Positions 26,205 through 36,079 of a DNA stretch of 64,000 nucleotides are shown one piece after another. Each line of letters opens with the position of its first letter. Within the stretch, counting starts at the first letter, position 1. Under the pieces are notes generated by a model. That model did not search any database. It had not been told where the DNA came from and saw only the letters and a list, made by a program, of their open reading frames with translations. Source of the stretch: Bradyrhizobium genosp. SA-3 (GTDB taxonomy: Bacteria > Pseudomonadota > Alphaproteobacteria > Rhizobiales > Xanthobacteraceae); the NCBI RefSeq assembly GCF_004212635.1, contig NZ_PSRT01000027.1, positions 1-64,000 of the forward strand, given 5' to 3'. The position numbers and the translations under genes were made by a program.

Positions 26205-28205
26205 ATGGTAGCGACGCCCGCATCCGGCGGGCTTTCAGGCTTCTTGATGGACCAACCTCAATCGTTCGACGGCGCCGACGTTCCTGATCCTCCTGCGGGG
26301 GGACCACTGGAGCGGGCTACGCTGATGGGCACGTTGGCACATCTGTGGCCCTATATCTGGCCCGGCGACCGCTTCGATCTGAAGATGCGGGTGGTCTGGT
26401 CGCTGGTGCTGCTGCTTGCCGCCAAGCTGATCACGCTCGCCGTGCCGTTCAGCTTCAAATGGGCGACGGACGCGCTGACCGGCGCCAACACCGCGCCGGT
26501 GCAGGCGGACAATTGGCATCTCTGGGTGATCGCCCCGCCGCTGCTGCTCACCGCGAGCTACGGCGCGATGCGCATCCTGATGGCGGTGCTGACGCAATGG
26601 CGCGACGGCATCTTCGCGCGCGTCGCCATGCATGCGGTGCGCAAGCTTGCGACCATCACCTTCGTCCACATGCACGAGCTGTCGCTGCGCTTCCACCTCG
26701 AGCGCAAGACCGGCGGCCTGACGCGCGTGCTCGAGCGCGGCCGCGAGGGCATCGAGGTCATCGTGCGCATGGTGATCCTCCAGCTGATCCCGACCATCGT
26801 CGAGGTCTCGCTGCTGATGGCCGTGCTGCTCTGGCAGTTCGATTGGCGCTACGTGGTCGCGACCCTGATCACGGTCACGTTCTACATGTACTACACCTAC
26901 ATCGCGACCGAGTGGCGGATCGGCATCCGCCGCAAGATGAACGATTCCGACACCGAGGCGAACACCAAGGCGATCGACTCGCTGCTCAATTACGAGACGG
27001 TGAAGTATTTCGGCGCCGAGGCGCGCGAGGCACGACGCTACGACAAGTCGGTGGAGCGCTACGAGGAGGCGAGCGTCCGAACCTATACGTCGCTCGCGGT
27101 GCTCAACACCGGCCAGGCCGTCATCTTCACGCTCGGCCTGACAGCGACCATGCTGATGTGCGCGATCGGCGTGCGCAACGGTACCAACACGGTCGGCGAT
27201 TTCGTGCTGGTCAACGCCATGATGATCCAGCTCTATCAGCCCCTGAATTTCATGGGCATGGTCTATCGCGAGATCAAGCAGGCGATCATCGACATCGAGA
27301 AGATGTTTGGTGTGCTGGGCCGCGAGGCCGAGATCAAGGACGCGCCCGATGCGCAGCCGCTGGTCGTCTCCGCCGGCACCGTGCGCTTCGAGGACGTGCG
27401 CTTTGCCTATGAGCCGACGCGGCCGATCCTGAAGGGCATCAGCTTCGTGGTGCCGGCCGGCAGGACGGTTGCGATCGTGGGACCGTCGGGCGCGGGCAAG
27501 TCGACGATCTCGCGTCTGCTGTTCCGTCTCTATGACGTCTCCGGCGGAAAGATCCTGATCGACGGCCAGGACATTCGCGAGGTCACGCAGGGTTCGCTGC
27601 GCGCCTCGATCGGCATGGTGCCGCAGGATACCGTGCTGTTCAACGACACCATCCGCTACAACATCCGCTATGGCCGCTGGGACGCCAGCGATGCCGAGGT
27701 CGAGGCGGCGGCGCGGCTGGCGCAGATCGACCATTTCATCCGCCTGGCGCCGAAGGGCTACGAGACCCAGGTCGGCGAGCGTGGCCTGAAACTGTCCGGC
27801 GGCGAGAAGCAGCGCGTCGCGATCGCGCGCACCGTGCTCAAGGCCCCGCCGATCCTGGTGCTCGACGAGGCCACCTCGGCGCTCGACACCCACACCGAGC
27901 ACGAGATCCAGGGCGCGCTCGACCGCGTGGCCAAGAACCGCACCTCGCTGGTGATCGCGCACCGGCTCTCGACCATTGTCGGCGCCGACGAGATCATCGT
28001 GCTGGATCAGGGCCGCATCGCCGAGCGCGGCACGCACGCAAAGCTGCTCGCGCAGGGCGGCCTCTATGCCAGCATGTGGAACAGGCAGCGCGAAGCCGAG
28101 GCGGCACGGGAAAAACTGGCCAAGATGGCCGACACCAGCGAGGCGCCCAACCGGGAGCCGCCGCCGGTCGATGATGCCGTGACGGCGCCTGCGGCGGCGG
28201 AGTGA
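26205..28205 (+). CDS. ABC exporter half-transporter, Atm1/HMT1-like
   Basis: A 666-residue fused permease and ATPase. Five or six membrane helices span about residues 60-340, including ETVKYFGAEAREARRYDKSVERYEEA near 265-290, a stretch characteristic of the Atm1/HMT1 heavy-metal subfamily. The ATPase has GPSGAGKST near 427, LSGGEKQRVAIART near 530 and LVLDEATSALD near 555. It would act as a homodimer in the inner membrane, likely exporting glutathione-linked metal or Fe-S-related compounds. That function is family knowledge. Starts at ATG 26205 after a 159-base gap. Confidence 0.9.
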   Translation: MVATPASGGLSGFLMDQPQSFDGADVPDPPAGGPLERATLMGTLAHLWPYIWPGDRFDLKMRVVWSLVLLLAAKLITLAVPFSFKWATDALTGANTAPVQADNWHLWVIAPPLLLTASYGAMRILMAVLTQWRDGIFARVAMHAVRKLATITFVHMHELSLRFHLERKTGGLTRVLERGREGIEVIVRMVILQLIPTIVEVSLLMAVLLWQFDWRYVVATLITVTFYMYYTYIATEWRIGIRRKMNDSDTEANTKAIDSLLNYETVKYFGAEAREARRYDKSVERYEEASVRTYTSLAVLNTGQAVIFTLGLTATMLMCAIGVRNGTNTVGDFVLVNAMMIQLYQPLNFMGMVYREIKQAIIDIEKMFGVLGREAEIKDAPDAQPLVVSAGTVRFEDVRFAYEPTRPILKGISFVVPAGRTVAIVGPSGAGKSTISRLLFRLYDVSGGKILIDGQDIREVTQGSLRASIGMVPQDTVLFNDTIRYNIRYGRWDASDAEVEAAARLAQIDHFIRLAPKGYETQVGERGLKLSGGEKQRVAIARTVLKAPPILVLDEATSALDTHTEHEIQGALDRVAKNRTSLVIAHRLSTIVGADEIIVLDQGRIAERGTHAKLLAQGGLYASMWNRQREAEAAREKLAKMADTSEAPNREPPPVDDAVTAPAAAE

Positions 28206-28291
28206 CCTTGTCTCGGGTCCCAACTCTGGCCTAAACAACTCCACCGCGCGGGACGGCCCCGTGCGCCGTCAACCTTCAGCGGCAGAGAGCT

Positions 28292-28990
28292 ATGTCCATT
28301 CTCGATTCGATCCAGCGTCAGATCCCGCCGATCCACAAGGAGGGCTATCCCTTCATCGGCGGCTTTGCGCTGGCAAGCCTGATCCTGTTCTGGCTGTGGT
28401 CCCCTCTGGGGTGGATCGGCACGATCCTGACCGTCTGGTGCGCGCTGTTCTTCCGCGATCCTGTCCGCGTCACTCCCGTGCGCGAGGGGCTCGTGGTGTC
28501 GCCGGCGGATGGCCGCATCTCGATGATCACCATGGCGCTGCCGCCGGCCGAGCTCGGGCTCGGCGACCGGCCGTTGCCGCGCATCTCGGTGTTCATGAGC
28601 GTGTTCAACTGCCACGTGAATCGCGCTCCCGTAGCGGGCAGGGTGGACCGCATCGCCTACCGGCCCGGCTTGTTCATCAATGCCGAGCTCGACAAGGCGA
28701 GCGAGGACAATGAGCGCAACTCACTGGTGATCACGACACCGACGGCGCGGATCGGCGTGATCCAGATCGCCGGCCTCGTGGCCAAGCGCATCGTCTGCTT
28801 CGTCAAGGAGGGGCAGGCGATCGGCGCCGGTGAGCGCTTCGGCCTGATCCGCTTCGGCTCGCGCCTCGACGTCTATTTGCCTGTTGGCACCAAGGCGCTG
28901 GTGTCGGAAGGGCAGACCGCGATCGCCGGCGAGACGATTTTGGCCGATCTTGCCGGGGACGACCCGAGCCGCAGCTATCGCGCCAATTAA
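28292..28990 (+). CDS. psd: Phosphatidylserine decarboxylase proenzyme
   Basis: A 232-residue short-type Psd that turns phosphatidylserine into phosphatidylethanolamine. Two N-terminal membrane helices ([20 protein letters not shown]) anchor it. [12 protein letters not shown] near residue 69 and [15 protein letters not shown] near 106 are family blocks. The self-cleavage site is the Gly-Ser in [12 protein letters not shown] near residue 188-190, where the pyruvoyl group forms. Followed by pssA, the preceding step of the same pathway. Confidence 0.95.
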   Translation: MSILDSIQRQIPPIHKEGYPFIGGFALASLILFWLWSPLGWIGTILTVWCALFFRDPVRVTPVREGLVVSPADGRISMITMALPPAELGLGDRPLPRISVFMSVFNCHVNRAPVAGRVDRIAYRPGLFINAELDKASEDNERNSLVITTPTARIGVIQIAGLVAKRIVCFVKEGQAIGAGERFGLIRFGSRLDVYLPVGTKALVSEGQTAIAGETILADLAGDDPSRSYRAN

Positions 28991-29076
28991 CCAATAGTCG
29001 GTGCATGTGGCCCTTCCGCCGCAATGGCGGAGGGGAGCGCGGCTTGCTATATCTCGCCTTGAGGTGAGGACGAGCC

Positions 29077-29958
29077 ATGACGCCCTACGATTTGAGAGAT
29101 CCTGACACGCGCCGGCGGCGGTTCCGTCCGATTCCGGTGCGGATGCTGGTGCCCAACGTCATCACGCTGCTGGCGATCTGCGCCGGCCTGACCTCGATCC
29201 GGCTGTCGATCGAGGGGCGGATGTCGCTCGCCGTCTACGCCATCGTGTTCGCGGCCGCGCTCGACGGCATCGACGGCCGCATCGCGCGCATGATCAAGGG
29301 CCAGTCTAAATTCGGCGCCGAGCTCGACAGCCTCGCCGATTTCGTCAATTTCGGCGTGGCGCCCGGCCTGATGCTGTATTTCTGGCAGCTGCATGAGCTC
29401 GGCAATGCCGGCTGGATCGCGGCGATGGTGTTCGCGATCTCCGGCGGCCTGCGCCTGGCGCGCTTCAACGCCACCATGGACGATCCCAACAAGCCGGCCT
29501 TCGCCGCCAATTTCTTCACCGGCGTGCCGGCGCCGGCCGGCGCGATCACCGTGCTGCTGCCGATCTATGTCGCGTTCCTCGATCTCGGGCGCTGGCCGGC
29601 GGCGGTAACGGCGGCCTATACGCTTTTGATCGCGTTCCTGATGGTGTCGCGCCTGCCGGTGTTCTCCGGCAAGACCAAGCGCATGCGTGTGCCGCCGGAA
29701 CTGGTGCTGCCGGCGTTCGTCGCCGTGATCGTTTTTATCGCGATCTTGATCGCCTATCCCTGGCACGTGCTGTCGATCGGCACGGTGCTTTATCTGCTCT
29801 GCCTGCCGCTCGGCTACAAATCTTACCGCGATCAGGCGCGTGCGATGGAAACCGCCGCGCCGGCGGGAGGCGAGGTCGCCTCACCCCCTTCGGCACCGAC
29901 GCTGGCGAATTTGTCGGAGCCGCCGCACGACGACGACCGCCCCGGACGGCTGCACTAA
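29077..29958 (+). CDS. pssA: CDP-diacylglycerol-serine O-phosphatidyltransferase
   Basis: A 293-residue integral membrane CDP-alcohol phosphatidyltransferase making phosphatidylserine. The catalytic signature is seen as DGIDGRIARMIKGQSKFGAE-type residues near 66-86, followed by LDSLADF, giving the DGxxAR(x8)GxxxDxxxD pattern. About eight hydrophobic helices are visible and the C-terminal 50 residues are hydrophilic. Paired with psd 86 bases upstream, so phosphatidylethanolamine synthesis is encoded as a unit. Confidence 0.95.
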   Translation: MTPYDLRDPDTRRRRFRPIPVRMLVPNVITLLAICAGLTSIRLSIEGRMSLAVYAIVFAAALDGIDGRIARMIKGQSKFGAELDSLADFVNFGVAPGLMLYFWQLHELGNAGWIAAMVFAISGGLRLARFNATMDDPNKPAFAANFFTGVPAPAGAITVLLPIYVAFLDLGRWPAAVTAAYTLLIAFLMVSRLPVFSGKTKRMRVPPELVLPAFVAVIVFIAILIAYPWHVLSIGTVLYLLCLPLGYKSYRDQARAMETAAPAGGEVASPPSAPTLANLSEPPHDDDRPGRLH

Positions 29959-30080
29959 GCGGCCACACGCAGATATCTGCCATGAGGCGCGCCGAGTTGG
30001 GTTGAGGCCTGATCTCGGCTATATCGCCCTGTGCCGGCGGCACCGCGCCAACAGCGGCCGCCAATCTGGGAGAGAACGCC

Positions 30081-30800
30081 GTGACCAATTCCGCGACCGG
30101 GCCGCTGCCCGCTTCCGTCCTCGAAGCGCTGGGCCGCTACGACACGCCGACGATCTGCAATGCCATGGAGATCGTGGCGCCCGAGCGGCGGCTGATCGGC
30201 TACACCACCAAGCAGCTGGTCTGTCCGTTCCCCGATTTGCCGCCGATCGTCGGCTATGCGCGCACGGTTGCGATCCGCTCGGTGCTGAAATCCTCGCTTC
30301 CTGCTGAGAAGCAGTCCAAGCGCCGCATCGACTATTACGAATATGTCGGCACCGGTCACGGTCCGCGCATCTCGGTGATCCAGGATATCGACGGTCCTGA
30401 TGTCGGCTATGGCGCGTTCTGGGGCGAGGTGCAGAGCAACGTGCACAAGGCGCTCGGCTGCCTCGGCGTCATCACCGACGGCTCGATCCGCGACATCCCG
30501 CAATGGGCCCCTGGTTTCCAGGCGCTCGCCGGCTCGATCGGTCCCTCGCATGCCTGGGTGCATGCCGAGAGCTTTGGCGGTGAGGTGCGCGTCGCCGGCA
30601 TGACCGTGAAGTCCGACGATCTGATCCATGCCGACCAGCATGGCGCCATTGTGATTCCGCTCGACGTCGCGGCAAAGCTGCCCGAAGCGGCCGAGCTCTG
30701 CGGCCGCCGCGAGACGCCGATCCTGGAGATCGCCCGCAGCCCCGACTTCTCGCTGGAGAAGCTCAAGGCTGCACTGAAGCGCTCGGCGGAGATTCACTAA
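30081..30800 (+). CDS. RraA family protein (HMG-aldolase-like)
   Basis: A 239-residue RraA/demethylmenaquinone-methyltransferase-like fold protein. The GVITDGSIRDIP motif near residue 134 gives the Arg and Asp used by 4-hydroxy-4-methyl-2-oxoglutarate aldolases for substrate and metal, and AFWGEVQSNVHKALG precedes it. The true RNase E inhibitor RraA is shorter (about 160 residues), so an aldolase or decarboxylase on a 2-oxoacid is more likely. GTG 30081 follows GGGAGAG. No pathway partners are adjacent. Confidence 0.85.
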   Translation: MTNSATGPLPASVLEALGRYDTPTICNAMEIVAPERRLIGYTTKQLVCPFPDLPPIVGYARTVAIRSVLKSSLPAEKQSKRRIDYYEYVGTGHGPRISVIQDIDGPDVGYGAFWGEVQSNVHKALGCLGVITDGSIRDIPQWAPGFQALAGSIGPSHAWVHAESFGGEVRVAGMTVKSDDLIHADQHGAIVIPLDVAAKLPEAAELCGRRETPILEIARSPDFSLEKLKAALKRSAEIH

Positions 30801-30818
30801 ACGCGTGACGGAGCGGGC

Positions 30819-31112
30819 CTACGGCGGCGATGCCGGCCGTGGGCCGCCTTGTTCCGTCAGAAACAGGGCGGCCTGATCCGGCTCACCGAACACCGCGGCG
30901 GCGCATCCGATCAGAGTGAAGCCGCCGGCAAGATCCCACAGCGTAATGTTGTCCGCATTGTCCGGGAGATGAATCAACCGCGCGGCGATCACGGCGAAGC
31001 CGGCCTCGATAAAAAGCAGGACGCTGAACGCCGGCAGAACCAGCTCCGGCTCGAGCAGATGGAGCGCCAACACCGCGGGCAGTGCGGTGAAAAGACTGAA
31101 CAAGGTCAACAT
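30819..31112 (-). CDS. Small three-helix membrane protein
   Basis: A 97-residue hydrophobic protein starting at ATG 31112 with MLTLFSLFTALPAVLALHLL. It has three predicted membrane helices (about 5-20, 28-48, 62-78) and a proline-ended tail. No family recognised. It converges with the RraA-like gene and is divergent from the SDR gene. Confidence 0.65.
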   Translation of the reverse strand: MLTLFSLFTALPAVLALHLLEPELVLPAFSVLLFIEAGFAVIAARLIHLPDNADNITLWDLAGGFTLIGCAAAVFGEPDQAALFLTEQGGPRPASPP

Positions 31113-31212
31113 GGCAAATCGGCTCCTGCGATGGAGCATGCCGCACAGTCAGAGAATACCGCATGATGGCGCGTCACGGATGTGACGCAGGGCCGCAGTC
31201 GGAGGACGCGCA

Positions 31213-32037
31213 ATGAGGATGAAGGGCAAAACGGTTCTGATCACCGGCTCGACCGACGGCGTCGGCCGCTACGTTGCGCGCCGGCTAGCTGAGGAAGGTG
31301 CGGGGATCCTGATCCACGGCCGCGACGCGCCGCGTGCAAAGATACTGAGCGACGAGATCGTGAAGGCCGGCGGTGTCGCGCCGACTTTCTACCAGGCGGA
31401 CCTGTCATCGATGTCGGGCACACGTGCGCTCGCGGAGGCCGTGACGCGTGACCACCAGCGCCTCGACGTCCTGGTCAGCAATGCCGGCATTGGCTCGCAG
31501 AATGACGGGCCGCAGCGGCAGGTCAGTGCCGACGGTCACGAGCTGCGATTTGCCGTGAACTATCTCGCAGGTTTCCTGCTCGTCCATCTGTTGCTGCCAT
31601 TGTTGAAAACGGCGGCGGCGTCGCGCATCGTCAACGTCGCCTCGCTCGGCCAGCACCCGATCGATTTCGACGACGTCATGATCACCAGGGGCTACAGCGG
31701 CTCGCGCGCCTATGCGCAGAGCAAGCTCGCGCAGATCATGTTCACGATCGATCTGGCGCAGGAATTGAAGGGCACCGGCATCACCGTGAACGCGCTGCAT
31801 CCCGCGACCTACATGAACACGTCGATGGTGCGCGCCGGCGGCATCACGCCGATGTCTACGGTGGAGCAAGGTGGTGCGGCGATTTTGCACCTCGTCGAGG
31901 GCGACGACGTCGCTGATAGAAGCGGATTGTTCTTCAATGGCATGAACGAGGCACGTGCAAATCCGCAGGCCTATGATGCCGATGCGCGCAAGCGCCTGCG
32001 CGCGCTCAGCCTGGAGCTGACGGGGTTATCGTCCTAG
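31213..32037 (+). CDS. Short-chain dehydrogenase/reductase
   Basis: A 274-residue classical SDR. The NAD(P)-binding TGSTDGVGRYVARRLAEEG is near residue 12, with NAGIGSQ as the family NAG motif near 92, and YAQSKLAQ near 171 has the catalytic Tyr and Lys; a Ser in IVNVASLG near 143 completes the set. ATG 31213 follows GGAGGA; a second ATG two codons later is possible. The retinol-dehydrogenase-like arrangement (YxxSKLAN-type) suggests an alcohol or carbonyl substrate that I cannot identify. Confidence 0.9.
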   Translation: MRMKGKTVLITGSTDGVGRYVARRLAEEGAGILIHGRDAPRAKILSDEIVKAGGVAPTFYQADLSSMSGTRALAEAVTRDHQRLDVLVSNAGIGSQNDGPQRQVSADGHELRFAVNYLAGFLLVHLLLPLLKTAAASRIVNVASLGQHPIDFDDVMITRGYSGSRAYAQSKLAQIMFTIDLAQELKGTGITVNALHPATYMNTSMVRAGGITPMSTVEQGGAAILHLVEGDDVADRSGLFFNGMNEARANPQAYDADARKRLRALSLELTGLSS

Positions 32038-32239
32038 CGCGGCCAGTTATGGTTAGCGAAGTATTGAGATTGCTGCCGCCGGCCGGCCATCGCAGCGCCT
32101 GCAGCACGGCGTACCACACTGTCCGGACTTAACCTTTACGCGGCTTTAAGGGCGGCGCTCTAGGGTTTCCGACGCGGTTCGGGGTTGGGCCGCGCCAGCG
32201 GCCAGGACGGCCGTTGTTGCGTACGCGTTGGAGTGTCCC

Positions 32240-33013
32240 ATGGATATCATGACGGGCGTTGGGCTCACGGCCGGCATCATCGTCATCACCGCGATGATCT
32301 TCATGGGTGGCGATCTCCACATGTTCATCTCTGAACATGCCATGATCATCATCTTCGGCGGCTCGATCTCCGCCACCATGATCCGCTTCCCGCTCTCGGC
32401 GCTCCTGCACGGCCTTCCGCTCGGCGCCAAATTCGCCTTCACCATGAGCCGCCTGTCGGCCCACGACCTCGTCGACGAGCTCGCCCGCATCGCGGAGATC
32501 GCCCGCAAGCAGGGCCCCGTGGGTCTTGAAAAGGTCGAGACCGACGAACCCTTCCTCGCCAAGGGCATCCGCTACGTCGCCGATGGCTACGACCTCGATT
32601 TCATCCGCGACAATCTCGAGCGCGACCGCGACAATTTCCTGATGCACCTCGACGAGGGCAGCAAGATCTACCGTGCCATCGGCGACTGCGCCCCGGCCTT
32701 CGGCATGATCGGCACGCTGATCGGCATGGTGCAGATGTTCGCGAACATGACCGATCCCTCCAAGCTCGGCCCGTTCATGGCGACCGCGCTGCTCGCCACC
32801 CTCTACGGCGCGCTGGTTGCGAACCTGTTCTGTCTGCCGATCGCCGACAAGCTGCACGGCAAGCTGCTCGATGAAGAGACCAATCGCACCCTGATCATCG
32901 ACGGCATCCTGATGATCCGCGACTCCAAGAGCCCGACCTTGGTGCGTGAAATGCTGCTGGCCTATCTGCCGGAGAAGCATCGTCACGCCGAGGGTGAGCC
33001 GGTGCCGGCCTGA
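32240..33013 (+). CDS. MotA/PomA-like flagellar stator subunit
   Basis: A 257-residue MotA/TolQ/ExbB-superfamily protein that aligns along its whole length with PomA-type stators. It opens with two membrane helices (MDIMTGVGLTAGIIVI, IIIFGGSISATMIRFPL), followed by a cytosolic loop with EIARKQGPVGLEKVE and then PAFGMIGTLIGMVQMFANM and LATLYGALVANLF helices that line the ion pathway. ATG 32240 is the natural start. Paired with a MotB-like gene 23 bases downstream. No other flagellar genes are within the window. Confidence 0.88.
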   Translation: MDIMTGVGLTAGIIVITAMIFMGGDLHMFISEHAMIIIFGGSISATMIRFPLSALLHGLPLGAKFAFTMSRLSAHDLVDELARIAEIARKQGPVGLEKVETDEPFLAKGIRYVADGYDLDFIRDNLERDRDNFLMHLDEGSKIYRAIGDCAPAFGMIGTLIGMVQMFANMTDPSKLGPFMATALLATLYGALVANLFCLPIADKLHGKLLDEETNRTLIIDGILMIRDSKSPTLVREMLLAYLPEKHRHAEGEPVPA

Positions 33014-33036
33014 TCGCGCGCATCCGGATTTAGGCC

Positions 33037-33867
33037 ATGGCCAAGAAGAAACGCGGCGATGCCCACGGCGGCGGTCACGGCTGGTTCGTGACCTTCGCCG
33101 ACTTGATGGGCCTGATGATGAGCTTCTTCGTGATGCTCGTCGCCTTCTCGACCCAGGATGCCAACAAGCTGAAGATCGTCGCCGGATCGATGCGCGACGC
33201 CTTCGGCGTGCAGAGCGAGGCGCGCTATGCCGGCATCGTCGAGTCCGACGGTCTGCCGACCCGCCCGCGGCTGAAGAACGTCGACCACATCCAGCCCGAG
33301 GATGCCTCCAACACGCCGACGCCCGACCAGGAGGATCGCGACCGCACCTCGGGGGCGAAGATCAAGGTCGACCGCAATTTCGCGCTCGCTGCGGCCTCGC
33401 TGCGCCAGGCGTTGCAGGACATGCCGGAACTGACCGAGATGTCCAAGCACATCATGTTCGAGGAGACCAAGCAGGGTCTCAATCTGGAGATCGTCGACCA
33501 GGACGGCCGCTCGATGTTCGCCGACGGCTCCAAGGTGCCGTATGACCGCACTCGCCGCCTGGTCGAGAAACTTGCTGTCCCGCTCAAGGCGACGCCGCTG
33601 CGCGTCTCCATCGCCGGCCACACCGCGGCCGGATTTGTGCCGACCCGCAGTGACTACGGCGCCTTCGATCTGTCGGCCGACCGCGCCAATGCCGTGCGCC
33701 AGATCCTCGAACGCGAGGGCCTGCCGCCGTCGCACATCTTCGCCGTCTCCGGCAAGGCGGATACCCAGCCGCTGTTTCCGGACGATCCCTCGCTCGCGGC
33801 CAACCGGCGGGTGACCATCACCTTGATGCGCGAAGATCCGCCGCTGCCGCCCAATCTGAAGCCGTAG
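33037..33867 (+). CDS. MotB/PomB-like stator subunit with OmpA domain
   Basis: A 276-residue protein with one N-terminal membrane helix (GWFVTFADLMGLMMSFFVML-type, residues 11-35). The Asp of TFADLM is the ion-carrying residue of MotB/PomB. A plug-like segment with FSTQDANKLKIVAGSMRDAFG follows. After a charged linker (75-115) comes an OmpA/MotB peptidoglycan-binding domain with VSIAGHTAAGFV near 190 and LSADRANAVRQILEREG, ending NRRVTITLMR. Together with the upstream gene it forms a torque-generating ion channel; whether H+ or Na+ powers it cannot be fixed from sequence. Confidence 0.88.
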   Translation: MAKKKRGDAHGGGHGWFVTFADLMGLMMSFFVMLVAFSTQDANKLKIVAGSMRDAFGVQSEARYAGIVESDGLPTRPRLKNVDHIQPEDASNTPTPDQEDRDRTSGAKIKVDRNFALAAASLRQALQDMPELTEMSKHIMFEETKQGLNLEIVDQDGRSMFADGSKVPYDRTRRLVEKLAVPLKATPLRVSIAGHTAAGFVPTRSDYGAFDLSADRANAVRQILEREGLPPSHIFAVSGKADTQPLFPDDPSLAANRRVTITLMREDPPLPPNLKP

Positions 33868-34038
33868 CCCCCTTGCGTTACCATCTTACCTGAGGCATGT
33901 CGTCGCGAGGTGACGGCGTGGCCGCGCCGTCACAGCATCCGCCTCGGCGCCTGCTAAAGTGGGGTGCCGATTGACAGGCGCGCCGGAAGCGTCAAAAGGC
34001 GCCGGATCAAATTCAGGGACGAAGCGTTTTCCACCCTC

Positions 34039-35940
34039 ATGACGGCGAGCATCACATCGACTGAGACCCAGGAAGGGCCGGTCACCGCGGGCTTTTGGTC
34101 CCTCACGCTCGGGAGCATCGGCGTCGTCTTCGGCGACATCGGCACCTCGCCGCTCTACGCATTCCACGAGGCCGTCAGGGGCGCGGCCCATGGCGAGCCG
34201 GTCTCACGGGTCATGGTGCTCGGCGTGCTCTCGCTGATCCTGTGGGCGCTGCTGATCGTCGTCACTGCCAAATATGTCCTGCTGCTGCTGCGCGCCGACA
34301 ACAACGGGGAGGGCGGCACGCTCTCGCTGATGGCGCTCGGCCAGCGCGCGCTGGGGGGGCGGCGGAGCTGGTTCCTGCTCGCGCTCGGCGTGGTCGGCGC
34401 CTCCATGTTCATCGGCGATTCCATGATCACGCCGGCAATCTCGGTGCTCTCGGCGGTCGAGGGCCTCAAGCTCGCAACCCCTGCGTTCGAGCACTATGTC
34501 GTGCCGCTCACCGTTCTCATCCTGGCGCTGCTGTTCGCGGTCCAGAGCAAGGGTACGGCGCTGGTGGCCTCCGCCTTCGGGCCGGTGATGGTGGTCTGGT
34601 TCACCTGTCTTGCGGTGATGGGCGCCGTCCACATCGCCGACGATCCCTCGGTGCTGGCGGCGATCAATCCCTATTACGCGGTGCAGTTCGTGCTGTCGCA
34701 CGGCACGATTGGCCTCGTCACACTCGGCGCCGTGTTCCTGGCGGTGACCGGCGGCGAGGCGCTCTATGCCGATCTCGGGCATTTCGGCCGCAAGCCGATC
34801 CAGTCGGCCTGGATGTTCTTCGTGCTGCCCGCGCTCTTGATCAACTATTTCGGGCAGGGCGCGCTAGTGCTGTCCGATCCCAGCGCGATCGAGCATTCTT
34901 TCTATCGCATGGTGCCTGAAAGTCTGGTGCTGCCGCTGGTCGGGCTTGCGACGGCCGCGACCGTGATCGCGAGCCAGGCCGTGATCACCGGTGCCTATTC
35001 GCTGGTCTATCAGGCGGTGCAGCTCGGCCTGCTTCCTCGCTTCGAGGTGCGCTACACCTCGGAGACCCATGCCGGCCAGATCTATCTGCCGCGCGTGAAC
35101 CGGCTGCTGCTGATCGGCGTGATGCTGCTGGTGCTGTTGTTCCACACCCCCAGCAATCTGGCTTCGGCCTATGGCATCGCCGTCTCCACCACCATGGTCG
35201 CCGACGGCATCATGGGCTTCGTCGTGATCTGGAAATTGTGGAACTGGCGCGCCGCCAGCGCCGCTGTCGTCATCTTGCCCTTCGTCGTCGTCGATATGAG
35301 CTTCTTCAGCGCCAACCTGCTCAAGTTGCTCGAAGGCGCCTGGGTGCCGCTGCTGTTCGGCGTGCTCATGGCGGGGACGATCTGGACCTGGCGGCGCGGC
35401 TCGGGAATCCTGATCCAGAAGACGCGCCGGATCGAGGTGCCGCTGGACGACCTGATCCGGAGCCTGGAGAAGCGGCCGCCGCATATCGTCAAGGGCACCG
35501 CAGTGTTCCTGACCAGCGATCCTTCGTTCGTCCCGACCGCGCTGCTGCACAATCTCAAGCACAACAAGGTGCTGCACGAGCACAACGTGATCCTGACCAT
35601 CGAGACCGCGCATACGCCGCGGGTCGATCTGTCCGAGCGGTTCCGCATGGAGAAGATCAGCGACAAGTTCTCGAAGGTCCGCCTGCGCTTCGGCTTCATG
35701 GAGCAGCCGAACGTGCCCAAGGCGCTCGCGATCGCGCGCAAGCAGGGCTGGCAGTTCGACATCATGTCGACGTCGTTCTTCGTGTCGCGGAGGTCGCTGA
35801 AGGCCTCGGCGCAGTCGGGCATGCCGCTCTGGCAGGACCATCTCTTCATTGCGCTGAGCCGTTCTGCCAATGACGCCACCGACTATTTCCAGATTCCCAC
35901 CGGGCGGGTGGTTGAAGTCGGCACCCAAGTCACCATTTGA
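34039..35940 (+). CDS. kup: KUP system potassium uptake protein, copy 1
   Basis: A 633-residue KUP/HAK/KT transporter. The N-terminal family signature [15 protein letters not shown] is near residue 30-45, with [19 protein letters not shown] near 90 and [20 protein letters not shown] near 240. There are about twelve membrane helices and a cytosolic C-terminal domain of about 150 residues ending [12 protein letters not shown] and [14 protein letters not shown]. It imports K+, probably with H+. I chose ATG 34039; a GTG at 33964 would add 25 basic residues. A paralogue follows 139 bases downstream. Confidence 0.94.
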   Translation: MTASITSTETQEGPVTAGFWSLTLGSIGVVFGDIGTSPLYAFHEAVRGAAHGEPVSRVMVLGVLSLILWALLIVVTAKYVLLLLRADNNGEGGTLSLMALGQRALGGRRSWFLLALGVVGASMFIGDSMITPAISVLSAVEGLKLATPAFEHYVVPLTVLILALLFAVQSKGTALVASAFGPVMVVWFTCLAVMGAVHIADDPSVLAAINPYYAVQFVLSHGTIGLVTLGAVFLAVTGGEALYADLGHFGRKPIQSAWMFFVLPALLINYFGQGALVLSDPSAIEHSFYRMVPESLVLPLVGLATAATVIASQAVITGAYSLVYQAVQLGLLPRFEVRYTSETHAGQIYLPRVNRLLLIGVMLLVLLFHTPSNLASAYGIAVSTTMVADGIMGFVVIWKLWNWRAASAAVVILPFVVVDMSFFSANLLKLLEGAWVPLLFGVLMAGTIWTWRRGSGILIQKTRRIEVPLDDLIRSLEKRPPHIVKGTAVFLTSDPSFVPTALLHNLKHNKVLHEHNVILTIETAHTPRVDLSERFRMEKISDKFSKVRLRFGFMEQPNVPKALAIARKQGWQFDIMSTSFFVSRRSLKASAQSGMPLWQDHLFIALSRSANDATDYFQIPTGRVVEVGTQVTI

Positions 35941-36079
35941 CCGCAATTGGCGGACCTATGCTAATTTGCATGGTAAGGACCCAAAATCGGGCTAGGCTAT
36001 GCCGGCAGCGCAGGACTATAAGCCCGCGCGCTCTTCCGCCGTTGTGCAGTGAAGCATTTAGAGGCCATCGGGCTCTCCC

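Noticed and set aside
23613..28244. Long minus-strand frames opposite cimA and the ABC exporter
   Set aside because: Same shadow effect. The real genes on the plus strand have full catalytic motifs and the antisense translations have none.
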